This document shows, piece after piece, positions 34,540-48,179 of a DNA stretch of 64,000 nucleotides. Each line of letters starts with the position of its first letter. Position 1 is the stretch's first letter. This DNA is from Anseranas semipalmata (Eukaryota > Chordata > Aves > Anseriformes > Anseranatidae), in assembly GCA_013399115.1 (NCBI GenBank), contig VXAA01003158.1, forward strand, positions 984,307 through 1,048,306, read 5' to 3'. The position numbers and the translations under genes are program-made. The notes below the pieces were generated by a model. That model did no database searches. It was not told where the DNA came from and worked only from the letters and a program-made list of their open reading frames with translations.

Positions 34540-37500
34540 GGGACTTGTAACCGTATGTTTATTATTCCACATGGAAAGTCATTAAAATGATTACACGGAG
34601 GCCTGACAATATAATCATGTACATTGGATAAGAACATCGACACCGATAATAGAAAAGCAGAACTGACCACTTTGCTGTGGCTTCGTACCAACTTGGTCCC
34701 ACCCGTCCACGAGCCCGGCCGACGAAAAGGATCCCAACTGCTCTCATGGAAGCTGGTGCACCAGAGACGTCCCCAGCCAGAGCTTCTTCCAATGACTTCA
34801 ACAGAAGCAGACCCTCCTCGTCCTCTCCCTCCCTCCCTGCCTCCCCCCACCTCAGTGACAAGTGCTACAGGTTAAAAAGATGGGCTACATATTAAATATA
34901 GGGCATTACCTTCAAGTAGGGCTGGTATATTACACAAATAACCACATTATTTGGTATCACTAGCATTTTTTTTTTTAAGGTCCATTGTAAGACACCATTA
35001 AAAAACCCAACAACTTTAGCTTTCTTTATCTACAAAGATCTCTGTTCTCAACTCTTTAGTTGTTTGTTGTCATTTTACCCTGCACATACAAGTATTAGAA
35101 GCATTATTAAGACTCGGATCCTTCAACACATTTAAGAATTATATTATTATAACAAATAAGACCAAAAATTAGATTTTATAGTTAAATATTCTTTGAGCCA
35201 GACAAAGGGGTTTTACTGTACAAGCAATTGTGCATTTTTAAAAAAAAAGCAAATTATAGTGCAAAGCAAAAAACATTGGCCTGTCTTGTGACCATTTGCA
35301 TACAATAGAGGTGCATATATTTACACCTTCATATGACAATATGTCATAAAAATAACATTGTTGCCATTCTTTTTTTTTTTTTTAATTCACTATGAACAGT
35401 CTTAAATTAACCTACTACTACGAATGCCTTGTTTTCTTTGTGCTTTCAATCAGTGGCGCAATTGGATGATAAACGTAAATGCATCAAAACACAGGCTGCT
35501 GCGGTCCAGTTTCTACAGCTGGCAAGCACCAGAGAGGTGCTCACTGTTGCTAAGGAAGTGAACGTTGCAGTTTTGCTGGGGTAGGGCTTTTTTAAAATTC
35601 TATTTAAAAGAGTTGTTCCTCTTGTTGCTTGTTTAACTCATGAGTGGTCATCGCAGCTTTCCAACTAAGCCAGGATGTCTTGCTCCAGTCTTTACATGGT
35701 AGTGCAATTATAACGCTCTGTATCTCAACTGACTGCTGACAAGCTACCAACTGAGATTTGGTGATAGGTGTCATGGCCATAACGGCATAAATTAGACAGA
35801 AGTGGCTGGAAGGGCAGCTGGAGGGTTTAAATTTTCTTACACATGCAAAAACAAAAAGGCTTGGTGCAGGTCACTGGTGGCACTGGAGCCTGGGGGCTGT
35901 CCCCATCCCCTTGCTGCAGGGCAGCAGGAGGCGGCGGCACCGCAACTGCACGCTCACCCTGCCGCGCTCCCTGGGATCCTGCCCGCGCACCCTCAGCCCT
36001 GCGGCACGAGGAGTCCAGAATCCAGCCCCAATTTGCACTCCAGCAGAAAGCATGGCTGGCTCATGGGAGGTGACATAGCCCTGTGGCGTGCATCAGGGCC
36101 AGGCCACTAACTCGCCGTGGGGGAACCCCTGCCACCCCTCCGGCTGCCTAGCACCTCCCGGCATGGTCCCATTCAGGTTGCAAACTCTTTGGTATCAGCT
36201 GAGGCCGTGTTTGCGTGGTGTCTGATGGACCTGGTTCCTCCAGATGCCACATGATCCAACCAGCTACCAATGGGCCAGCAGTACCTCTAAGTGCCTATTC
36301 TTCAGCTTATTCATCTACAGCAAGGTACCAGTGCTCTGGGTCACTTGGGGGAAAGGAAAGGAGGGTGAGGGGATGGAAAATGTCAGATAACATCGCTTCA
36401 CAATCTTCCCACCACCAAGGGGACTGAGTAGAAATTGCTCCTTTCTCCAAATCTCAGTTAGAGCTTTCAGCATGAACTGACAAGTGTAAATCGTTTCTTA
36501 ATAAAAAAGTCATCATGTGTCGATCCACTCTGGGTGAAAACACACGAAAGAATCATAACAGAAATATGATGCTTTGCCACCAGCTTCACGTGTAGCCACT
36601 CAGAGCAGATGAAAGGAAGACCCAGAGACCAGTGGCAAGGTCATGCCAAAGGCTGCTGAGTCCCTCTGCAGCTAACGCGCTTGGAAGTGCATCTCACACA
36701 TCTTGGATTGTCCTGAACACCGCCTTCACTTCAGACACCATCACTGAGATTTGCTAAGAGGAGCAAAGAATTGAATGGTGAGGTCAGGACGAAAGAGCAA
36801 ACTAAACAAAACAAAACACATCTTGTAAAATATGTAAACATACAGGAAAGGGGAGGGTCCATCAGGCACGGGATCAGCCATGTTACTGTTTTAAAAATGA
36901 CGACAATGACAAAAATGAACAATACAACCTCTGTCGTCAACAATGAATAATAATAATCACATCACAGCTCTTGTTCACATGGCTGATGCCGGCCAACCCA
37001 CAAGGAATGCGCAGCCTCCGCGCATGCCCGAGAACCCACGGTTGTGCTGTAAACCAGACTCTCACGTGCGGTGTGCGGCTCTGGCGTTTTCCCGCAGCTC
37101 TTTGGTAGTCAGGAGCCCTAAACTGGTGGGGAGGGAATGAGAGGAGACAAAGGTTTTTTTCTTTTTTTTCTTTTTTTTTTTTTCAGTTCAGTCTTTCTGC
37201 ATTGGCAGAGAGATGGTTTGGATGATTTCCTGGTCTTTTCTCTTCTCTGAAACATTTTGCAGAAGGATGAGCTTTTCTTAACTTTTGAATGCTTTGTGTG
37301 GGGATGAGGGTGCGAGTGAGATGACTGAGAAGTGTTCTGCAATAAACAAATATCTGATTCCACACATCTTTTTTTTTTCCTATGTACAATCCACATATTA
37401 AAAAACATATGAAAGGAACTACATCAAGCGACAAATTCAAGCCTTGTGGACGTTCATCTTGAAATGTAACATAGGTCCTGGTCCATCTTCGCTTGATGTT

Positions 37501-37659
37501 TGCCCATGCTTGCATGTAGAGGATCCTGGTTTGCTTTTGGTTTGGGAGACTTTGCTTTACCTTTTCCCTTAGGCCTCATTTTGCTGCAATCACTACCAAA
37601 AAGAGTAACATAACAGTGGCTGATTAAGTTAAAGCGATTGGTGTGCAGCTACGTTCCTC
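34540..37659 (-). other. RUNX3: RUNX3 3' untranslated region
   Basis: The stretch from the TAG stop to about 20 bases past the poly(A) signal is AT-rich and has no convincing open frame. Its composition changes sharply at about 34.55 kb to the GC-rich intergenic DNA on the left, which supports the end point. It includes a long T-run on the plus strand at 37153-37184 (A-rich in the mRNA) and a possible weaker ATTAAA signal near 35384. The 3' UTR length of about 3.1 kb is inferred from the poly(A) signal, not from transcript data. Confidence 0.8.
34558..34563 (-). terminator. RUNX3: RUNX3 poly(A) signal AATAAA
   Basis: A canonical AATAAA hexamer on the minus strand, in the context GGAATAATAAACATACGG. 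It lies at the boundary between AT-rich 3' UTR sequence and GC-rich flank, and no equally good AATAAA is seen between it and the stop codon. Cleavage would be expected about 15-30 bases further left. Confidence 0.75.
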
Positions 37660-38259
<600 letters not shown>

Positions 38260-39720
38260 TCATCCCCAGCCCACAGAATTAGAGTCAGAGGGAAAAACAT
38301 CTCTAGGATCTGCCGGGGAAGAGAGCTGGGAAACTTAAATACAAAAATCCTAAAACCATTTTGTTTAAGTTGTTCCCATTTCCTGTCCTAAAATTTGTTG
38401 TTTCCTATCCAAGAAGGGACACAACTAAGCTGACTTCTCTAGGGGTCTATTCATCTCTGGCAGATTAAAAAAAAACACCCCATAAACACAGAAAAAAAAT
38501 GTTTAGCCATTACATCAGCTGTGTAGTAAATAAATGGATGCAGGCCCCAGACGGCTGGTCCCTGAGATAGTCAGTGGTGTGTATACACGCACACACGGAG
38601 ACAGAGAGGAAAAGCTGGAGTCCAGACCAGCCTGCTAAGCCTTCCTGTGGGTGGCCTGTTCGTGCTGATACCATCAGGGGATGGAGCTGATAAACACACA
38701 GCTCAAAACTCCCGAGCTAGGAGCCACAATATCCCTCTGCTTGCTTTTCTCTGTGTATTTTTCTCCTTCCAAGAGGATGAAGACAGTGAGAAATTCAGGC
38801 TTTTCTCTACTGGAGGAAGGAAGGCTTGGGTCAGTGTGGTGGGGATGCTACCTGGCTCCCTCAGATGCTGGAGCCCCTGTGCCTTTTCTTAGGTGGGTAT
38901 AAATGCAAAGTGGGTCACAGCCCGCTTGTATCTGGACAGAGATCTCTGCCTGGTGCTGTCGGGTCCTGCCCTCTGTGGGAAGCCCAGACTAGAGAGGGGA
39001 ATCCACACCAGCCACTCCTGCGAGGACCTCAAGCCTGTTTTGTGGCATCCCTGCTGTCCTGAGACCAGTGCCATTTCCTCACAAAATCCACCCCTACGCT
39101 TGGGGCACCTGAGGCAAAGAGAAATGAGTTTTGCTGTCCAAGAAGAGATGTGGAACCCCTGTCCTCTAGACCTCAGTAGCCCACACCAAGTTCTGGCACT
39201 GGTTATGCAGGAGGGCATGGCTATAAATGCTATTGCTGCACCTTTCTCAGACTTTTAACAACACTCATGAAACAAAAATCTCTAGAAAGAGCAGTTCCAG
39301 TCTAAAGTGCTTGGCTGATGCACTGTGCTCAGAGCCCTTGGCTGGATGGCGGTGACTTTCTCTTTACTTCTAAGACTACTATTTTCCCTTGTTAAAGGCA
39401 GGGATGTTGCACCTTTCTGCTTTGGTAGCAGGACGTCATCTGGCCTCAGTGACTTTTTTGCAGGCCTACCTCTTCCACATGCTCTGCAGGATGAGACATA
39501 CTCCTCCAAAACAGGGGGAAGAGCACAAAATTCTGCTGTGCCAGAGTCTGCAGCACATGAGAATATTTGTGATGCTCAGAACTAACACATAAAAGCTTGC
39601 CTATCCCTAAAGAGCAAACCTAGCCAGAAAGACTATTAGCTGTTGGTTGTCTGTCACATCAGCTGGGTTTTGAATGAACTCAGAACAAGAAAATGTGTGA
39701 GATGAATATGATAGAAGTAC

Positions 39721-39832
39721 ATATTTTTATATATGTGTGTATATATACAGAGAGAGATATGTATTCATATGATCGTATATTTGCTACGTATGCATAGGGA
39801 TGTGTGTAATATATATATGTGTGTGTGTGTTT
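39721..39832 (+). repeat. Imperfect TA/TG dinucleotide tract
   Basis: Alternating blocks such as ATATGTGTGTATATATACAG and AATATATATATGTGTGTGTG, interrupted by non-repeat bases. It lies in the last RUNX3 intron. Confidence 0.85.
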
Positions 39833-41386
39833 ATTATGCTGAAGCATTTTTAAATTCTCAGTGCTGGCATACCAGTCTCTGCAGCATTTCCCCAAGAAAA
39901 AAATACCTGAGCTAATCCCTTCTAGCTAATTAGTGGCCAGGGCCTGCTCTGGAGGAGCAGACAGGGAGGGGATTTGACCTGAACCCCCTTCTGGTCCAGG
40001 TGAGTCCTGCAGCAGGGGAGCAGGGGAGGGGAGGTGCCGCCCTCCCCTCCAGCCGTTTGCGGGCGATCGGCAGCGCCTGCCTTCCCACGCAGGCTCCACG
40101 GAGGAGAAAGGCGGGGGAGCACCTGGTTTGTGAACGTGGCTGTGGCTTTGGTGTGAGATAAGAGAGCAGCAGCTCAAAGCTCTCACGAACCGCACTGTTC
40201 TGCACACACCCGTGGCTGCCGTCCGTCTTGCATGCTATGCAGAGAGGTAGCATGCTTGGGCTGGCTGGAAAAGCGCTACGCTGTGAATAACACTCTATGC
40301 TGCAAAAAATGCTCACAACTGAGCAAACCAACCTCATGTCACATCTCAGCCTGCCAGCAGGACACTGCCCCATCCCAAAGCAACGTTATTGCAAAAGCGG
40401 CACCAGCCCTGCTGTCAGGTGCCGCAAGGTAAGGTTTGAAAAGTATCGCTGCAAGAAGCAGTTTGAGCAGAGCCCTGATCGTCGGCAATCCAGCAACATC
40501 ACAGGATAAGGTAGGACCATGGGACAAAAATTCCAGCTGAACTTGGGAGTAGAGATAAAAAAGACCATCTTCTGAATACCTCCTTACACACACGCAGCCC
40601 TGTCACTGCAGGAAAGGGGCAGAATTGTTCTGGTACACACAGAGACAGCAGGCTCTAAATCCCGCCCAAAAAGCGCACAATGCTTCTCAGCACCTTCCCC
40701 AGAGCAGATGACAACCTCCAGCGATCAGACCGTGCTCCTTTGTTAGCTTTCACGTGCCTTTAAATAATAGCCCAGAAAATGCAAATTGAAATAAAATGCA
40801 AGTGCTCAGGGCACATTTCCCTTTTCCTCTATAACACACTCAAAGGGTTTTTTTAAAGGCTATGTTTTATTGGCCTGAACGTGCAACATTCAGCAGTTGG
40901 TATTTGCTACTAATTTAGACACAAGCCTGTAAGAGCGTTAATTACAGGCTGCATGCATGGAGAGCAGAGCACAGTGATACTGACAGGTCTAGAAACACTC
41001 CAGCTATGGCGTGAGAACAGTGGCAGCAGCAGGTGAGCTCTCCGGGTGCCGGGCTCCTTGGCACCTCACCTCCGCCCCAGCCCCACGTGTAGAGGATTCG
41101 AAGCACCCACACAGCACCGCCGGGCTGTGCCTCTGCATGGCAAGTGTGTGCAGGGCTGCGCATGCATGGAAATCCCTTTGGGAGCAGATCCCTGTGCCGT
41201 GCACACCCCTGCCAGTGAGGTCAATGTCCCGGCGGAGCGAAGCTGCGGCTGGGGAAGCTGCACTGGGACCCCTCAGGATCCAAGCTGTGGGGGGCCGTGA
41301 CTGGCTTGCTTTCATCTTCACTGGGCCTTGGGCTTGGAGGCTCTCCCGGAATAAAGCTCCAGCTTTCCCCCACCAATCCGAGGCTA

Positions 41387-41387
<1 letters not shown>

Positions 41388-41419
<32 letters not shown>
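41388..41419 (+). repeat. (AAC)n trinucleotide tract
   Basis: About ten perfect AAC units within the RUNX3 intron, just left of the CpG-rich block with the assembly gap. Confidence 0.95.
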
Positions 41420-41489
41420 AACAACCCAAACCCCACTTGTATAAGCTGTTCCCATGCCACGTGGGGGGGGTCGGCCCTCCCAGGAGAAG

Positions 41490-41910
41490 TCAGAGAGCGG
41501 CACGAGCCACCAGCCCCGGCGGCGGTCCGGCCTTTCCCGCGCCNNNNNNNNNNNNNNNNNNNNNNNNNNNNNNNNNNNNNNNNNNNNNNNNNNNNNNNNN
41601 NNNNNNNNNNNNNNNNNNNNNNNNNNNNNNNNNNNNNNNNNNNNNNNNNNNNNNNNNNNNNNNNNNNNNNNNNNNNNNNNNNNNNNNNNNNNNNNNNNNN
41701 NNNNNNNNNNNNNNNNNNNNNNNNNNNNNNNNNNNNNNNNNNNNNNNNNNNNNNNNNNNNNNNNNNNNNNNNNNNNNNAGCTCGGGCCCAGACCCGCCGC
41801 CCCGCAGCTCCGTAAGGGTCGGAGCCACGCACCAGCCGCCCCGTCCCGGGGCAGCGGCCCTCCTGCCCCGTGTCCGAGGAGGGCCGCGCTGGGGAGGGAC
41901 ACCCGGTGGC
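41490..41910. promoter_or_regulatory. Intronic CpG-rich block with assembly gap
   Basis: CpG-dense sequence on both sides of the gap (GCCCCGGCGGCGGTCCGG on the left; GACCCGCCGCCCCGCAGCTC and CAGCCGCCCCGTCCCGGGGC on the right). It sits inside the last RUNX3 intron. It could be an intragenic CpG island, an alternative or antisense promoter, or a methylated GC-rich segment. The 235 missing bases prevent any exon call. Confidence 0.45.
41544..41778. other. Assembly gap (N run)
   Basis: 235 undetermined bases inside a CpG-rich block in the last RUNX3 intron. Open frames that appear to cross this gap mean nothing. Confidence 0.99.
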
Positions 41911-43434
41911 TCTGGAACAGCCCCAGCGAGGCTCAACTAAAACATTCCCACTAATGCCCTCCGCAACCACCTAACTCGGCAACAAAGCAGCCGTAAGTCA
42001 CACTCGTCCAGCTACTGAGCAGCAATACGGAGCAAGCAAGGCGCTAAGCAAATGCCCAGGAAATAGGAGCGGGTGAAGTTGCACCCTTGGGCCCTGCACT
42101 CCCTTTGAAGTCACAGCCGACAGCGTGCTTGAAAATCACATCTCATTGTCTCCTTCCCCAGTGCGCGCAGAGCCGAGCGCATCGCAAGCACAATCTGCGT
42201 GGTAGCGCTGCCTCGGAGGATTTACTCTGGTTTGCCTTGCTTGTTCGCCGTCCAACCCCCATTTGCTTTTTTGGACCCTGGCAATCTGAGCTTGAGTATT
42301 TCAGTTGTCCAGTTGCCAATCAAAATATTTGAAGGAAATGTTTATTTTCTTCTCGAAATCACACCAGCTGCTGCACTAACTGAATAAGCCCATTTAGCTG
42401 TAAGAATTTAACCATTGTAAGAGTGAATTGAGCCCCCCCAACTACTCCAAAATCTGACCCAATCTATCAGCGGAAATGTCAATGTTTTGGATGGGAGTTT
42501 GGGGAAGTGTGGAATGTGTATTAAATAAAAGCCATGTAAAGGTCAAAGCCCTGATTAGTAATGCCACTGTCTCCTCGTTAGGGCTGTGCTGCCCAGGGGA
42601 CCATGAGGCCGGGACACACCCCAGTATTTAATTGTGCAGCTGCAATTTGCACTTTTTGAGGACCCCCACGTCCCCTTGCGCACTGAGTCTGATAGAAACA
42701 GACTTTCAAAGCCACTCAGCCCCTTTCCAGATAAAACGACTGTGCTCAAGTGACACAGCAGCTTTATTTTCGCCTCAGAGGCGATACAGGCCTTTTCTTG
42801 GCTGGACAGCAGGGAGAAAAACACAAAGACCTGCATCTGAGCACCTGCGCAGTGATGGGAGCGGAGCTCGGCAGGTTCGTGGCAGAGCCGGGCAGGGCGG
42901 CGCGGGCTGGCCTTGAGCACAGAGGTGGGGAGGCTGGCTTGGAGACCACAGAGGGTTGTCTGGGTGTGTTCAGCCTCCTCCCTTAAGACTGTGCTGGGTT
43001 TGGGAGCTCCCTTGGATGGACTGAAACTGGTTCCTGTGCCCATGCTGGGTCAGGACCGGTGGGTCTGCTCAGAGTCCCCTGGAAGCTCTCGTGGAGCTGA
43101 GGCAATGCAAGGGGTTTTAAAGACTAGTGGCACTGAAGCACATCCAGCCCAGTGGAGCAGCGGGAGCTTCCACTGCCTCCTAACCCAGAAAACAACTGTT
43201 CTGCCTGGAGAGAGAAAAGGGCAAGAAAAGCTACATCAGGACCTCTTCAGTGCCGCAACATGGCAAGAGCTTTGAGGGACAACTAAATGACAAGCTCACC
43301 CAGAGCATGTGTGTGGAGCACATCACTGGGGCCTGACGTACACCAGTACGAAAAGATTATCAGATTACCTGGGGATGTGCAGTGACACATGGAACCTGAG
43401 CAATTCCACATCACCCGAGACATAACTCTCTGAT

Positions 43435-43490
43435 CCCCATTTTAGAGATGTGGAGAACATGCAGTGGCTTATTCAATAAGTCAGCAATAA
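43435..43490 (-). repeat. MIR-like SINE fragment, reverse orientation
   Basis: GATCCCCATTTTAGAGATGTGGAG resembles the reversed MIR text CCCATTTTACAGATGAGGAA; only this end is recognisable. Confidence 0.4.
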
Positions 43491-45329
43491 ACCTAAGCTT
43501 GCGTGTATACTACACAACACGCACAAAGACGCATAGTGTGTGGTACACAGCGAGAATAAAAGAAATTTAAAGGGAACTTGATAGTATGGAACTCTCCATG
43601 TATATGGAATATATAAATATCTGCAGCCTGTCCATATATCACCATTTTATTTATATGCATATACATGCCTTGCAAAATTGTCATGAAAAATCTAGCCCGG
43701 GGGAAAGAAACCTCCTTTCCTGTCTAATGCCATGATGATTGACGACAATGTAAACACTAATGATACTTTATGCTTATGTATATAATACGCATGCATGTGC
43801 AAGACGGAGCGGGGACAGAAATTCTCTCTCTCTGTATATACCTTATGCTATTTTTCTCTACTAGTTTCTGTGATGCTTGGACCTCTAAGTTGTTTTCGGC
43901 ATTTTTCTGACCTCTCTTCCTCTCTGCTTCCTTCCCCTGATCATAGCAGCTCCATCTGGGAGCATGAAGGGGCAGGTGGCCAAAGACGGAGAGAATCTGC
44001 TCTGTGAGGGAAGGTGCACGAGATGCATTCAATCTCTGAAGACCCAGCTCATCTCTAGAAAAGGCGCTGCTCTCCTCCCCACCCACGCACACAGGCACGC
44101 TCTCACGCCTCTGTCACATATGTGAACAAGTTCATTCGTTTCGCAGTCAGAGACAACTAAAAAAGAAAACGGCCCCTTCCTCCCACCCCACGAAAAATAG
44201 AGCAAAATTTATTTTGGGGGAGGGGGGAGGTGTTGAAAAAAATGAGGGTGTGAACAGCATCCGTTGTTACACACCCATGGAGCAATTGTTCTGTATCTGA
44301 TATAACCGGCTCACGAACTGGGTGCAAGTACTTCCTCTGCAGAGCCTGGAAAAAAAACCCAAACCAAAACACAACAACACACATGTCGCTTATCACAGCA
44401 TCGCCAGGCACCACCTCAAGATTGCCGAGCACGTTTGCTACTCAGTTTTCTAATTCTCTTCAAATACTGTGCTGCTGTGCAGACAGACCCAGCCCCCAAA
44501 CCTACCACAGCAAGCATCACAAACCAACCAACGACGCTCTCCTCAGTCCTCCCCTGCACTTTCAGCTGCACCCCAAATATGCTGGGCAACAGCCCCCAGC
44601 CTATGCAGGAGAGCAGGGCGGGAGGCAGGGATGTTCCCAGGGGCTCCTGGCTCACTGAACCACGCACTACATCGCAGGCTCCTCTGCAAACTCTTCAAGG
44701 TCCATGCCTTTACCCCATCCCAGCCATTCATTGCATCCATCCTGCCCTTCTGGGGAGGACCTTGCTTCTAACATCCAGCATGGGCTTCTTCATGGCCAGT
44801 TCAGCCCCATCTCCTGTGCCAGCACTGTCCTTCATAGCTTACATTAGCACTTCTCCCTCCCTGATGTTTATGCCCTGGATGTATTTACACAGAGCAATCA
44901 GCTCCGCTCCCAGCCTGCCTTTTGCTAGACTAAACAAGCCTCGCTCTTCCAGCTTCCCCTCCCGCCACGGCCTCTCTCTTCCCCTCGCCATCCCCAAACC
45001 CCGCTCTGCCCCACACCCCTGCCCAGCACACGCTGCATCAGCCTTGGTCCCCACCGCTCCATCCCGCATGGCTGATAAATAAGCTAACGGTGCTAATTGG
45101 CGCAGGTGGGTGGGCTGAATGGGAAGCGCTACCTTGACTGCAGGCACTCCCTCTGGCCTGCCTGCGCTTTGCTCTTTACCTGTATTCAAAGGGTATTAAA
45201 AAGAATTAACAAGCCCTGACTACATAAAAGGAAGTAGCTGAATTTACAACCCAGCCTGCAGCTAGACCACCTTGCCTGCCGAGCAGGTTTGGACCAGGCC
45301 AGTCTGCCATGGGAAACCCACTGCAGCAC

Positions 45330-45470
45330 GGCAGCGATGGGGGCGAGAGGCGCCCGCCCCGCTCTGCCGCTCCTGAGCCACAGCCCAGCCTGGCGCAGCT
45401 CCCGCGGGGACCCAGCCCGCGGGGACCCCAGCACGGCCGGCCCGGGTCCCGGCGCAGCCTGAGCCCCTGC
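45330..45470. promoter_or_regulatory. Second intronic CpG-rich block
   Basis: A short CpG-dense stretch (for example GGGCGAGAGGCGCCCGCCCC and CGGCCGGCCCGGGTCCCGGC) between AT-richer intron sequence. No exon or known motif was tied to it. Confidence 0.3.
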
Positions 45471-48161
45471 TGAAGGCACGGCAGCTGCCCTGCAGCCTGA
45501 GGCAAAGCCAGCCAGGCTTGCTGCACGCTTGCCTGCTATTTTGAACTGCAGCACTCTGGCACCCTGAGCGAGCGCTCAAGGGGATGCTCTGACCGGCGCT
45601 GGCCTGTGTTTCGTCTTTGACCAGTACCTGACAAATTCATTTAAGGAACATCTATTGCACAGCGGGCAAATGTAATTGAGAGGAGCAGAAAAGCAGTTTA
45701 AAGATACGCACAGAAGCATTCGGAGGAGGCAGGAAACCCATCTTAAGCGTGTTCCTTCCTTTGAGGCTGAAGCTGAATCCCACAATATGTTTTCTTCCCA
45801 CTAATGCTTGCCTAGCTTCCTTTGGAAACAATTTAGTCTCTGCCCATGGTAGAATGTTTTTATCCATTAAGAAACGGATATTTTAAAGAAACCATAAGTC
45901 GATCTGGACAGGGATTAGGAAGCAGCAATTCAGGGTATTTGCTGGGCCCATAATTCAGGACTTAACCTCAGAGCAGCCACGTTGCATTTCGGAAACAATA
46001 GGGCACTCGCTGCCTATGCCAAGAGGCTTCTTAAAAGTAATATAATACTTTAAAAATGTATATTTAAAAAGAAAAGGAGAGAGAGAGATTTTACTTTAAA
46101 TGCATATGGTGAAGCATTCTGCTGATGACTGGCCTACGTTAAAAATGTTGCACTGGCTTTAAGTAATGGATTGCAAATCAAACTGGTTAAAGCTGAGCAG
46201 TTTCCAGATCAGGAGATCTGAAAGCTCTTCACCAGCACAATGTCTCCAAAACCATTTAGCAGACACTAAGGCTGGGAGAGGCAGGATGGAGTCTGCAAAA
46301 GGATCCAGCGTTTACTGTTCTCCCTGTGAAGTCAAGGGAATTTGGTTTCACTGGAGCAATACGAAGAGTGTGCAAGGGGATGTTAAGTGCATTAATCAAA
46401 ACAGCTTGCTCTGTTACTGAGTAGATCAAATTTAAAATCACTTTGCAATTGTCCTCATGTACACAAGGCCGCTACATGTTGCTGGACAATGCACACAATT
46501 GCTTTTGAGTGATTGAAGATGTTTCCACCACAAGGCTAGAACACAGGAGCCGGCTGCGTGGGCGGTCCTCCTCTGTTGCAAAGGGAATAAAATGGTTCAG
46601 CATGAACCACTGCTGAAACACGGGCAAGGGCAAAGCGTCGCGTGGAGAATAGGGGGCTGCTAGGACCATCTCGGCTCTCCCCAGGAGGACATATGTCTGT
46701 CACCATCCCACTTCCCCAGAGCAAGGGGGCCCCGAGAAGCAGCCAAAGGCAGGCAGAAGCAAGTTCCTTTAACATCTTGCTTCACTTTTGAGAGCTACTT
46801 GATTTTTTTGAACTAGAAGACAAAACTCGCAATGAAGCAAGCATGCAAGGCTCTGGCATCGCGTGCCCCATAATAAGGAACCATTTCAAGCCATCCTAAT
46901 GACAGCTTGGTGTCTCACTGCAGAGACGGGAGAGCTGGGATTTCAAAACCTCAGATTTTCCAGACCTCACTGGAGTAGCGTTGGGCCAAATCCTCAACGG
47001 AGGCAAACGGCTCTGCTCTGCTGCAGCCAGGGAAGGAGCGTCAGCTTATGCTGGGTGCGGGTCTGCCCGTCCCACCTGCCCATTTTCACCACAGCTGCAC
47101 TCGGGTTTCTCATTTTCTCTCCCCAAAGCAGTGGAAATGGCTATCAAATCTGTTGTGTGCAGGGCTGCAAATGTCTGTCCCATTTGCAGATGGACATGGG
47201 AAGAGATTGATTCTCTGCTTATCTGCAAGGAGTAAGGTAAGACTGGAGCCGCTGCAATAAACTGATGCTGGGCAGTGGGAAACCAGTGCGAGAGCAGAAT
47301 CTGACCCGTTTGGCTGGGGCACTGAGCATGCTCTCCTCCCACACTTCCTGGCATGCCCTTCAGAAACGATTGGTTTTCTCTTACCGGGAGGTTTTTGGTT
47401 TGAGACCATTTAACCTCAGGATGATCATTTTACACGGGGGCTATTTATAACCTCCAGGGGCTGCTTTACTGAAAGTCTTCTGCAAATGGCTGAGGGCCAA
47501 ATTCCTCTCCCATTTACACCACTGTCCTTGCTGTGATTTCCACTGCGGCCACATGGCCTTCGCTCCCGGGGAGGAAAAATCAGACACAGCCAGAGCAAAT
47601 GCATCTCCAAAGGACCCTAATTCCTCTGAAAGAAAAACCCTATCTCCTACGTTCCTTTCTGCCTCAAAGAACAAACTCCATGTGCTGTGCTCAAGGAGCT
47701 GAAGTGCCTGAATGCCCCCTCGGTGGCTGAGGATGTTTCTGAGCATCCCAGCTCACCAGCATGGTTTTGCCAGAAGTGGATTAGGAAGCGCTCATGCAAA
47801 CCGCTGGGTCAGCAGAACTGGGAGGCCAATCAACTCCTGGTAGCCTGGCGGGACCGAGGGATGGCTGGCCCCGCTCCTGCACGGGGGCGCGAGGATGCTG
47901 AGGACATTAAGGCTGTGAAGCACCCAGGTGAGGGACGGCGGGGACGGGTGAACTCCAGCCTGCCCCATTTGTCTCTCCTAACCGGTATCTCGTTATGCTT
48001 TTGCTAATCGGCTTCTCATGTGTGTTACCTTAGAATGTGCCAAGTCGTGAGAATTACAGGCCTGTTAACTCTTGTGTTATTCTTGGCACGGGTCAGGCTC
48101 TACTTGCTTGGGTAAAAATTACAATCTTTGTGAATAAGCTGTGTGTGAGAGAGAAAAAGGT

Positions 48162-48179
48162 TTTATTATTATTATTATT
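48162..48179 (+). repeat. (TTA)n trinucleotide tract
   Basis: Six TTA/ATT units in the last RUNX3 intron. Confidence 0.85.

Noticed and set aside
41011..41970. Open frames of 150-309 codons that span the N run at 41544-41778.
   Set aside because: Their length comes from undetermined bases that cannot contain stops. They carry no evidence.
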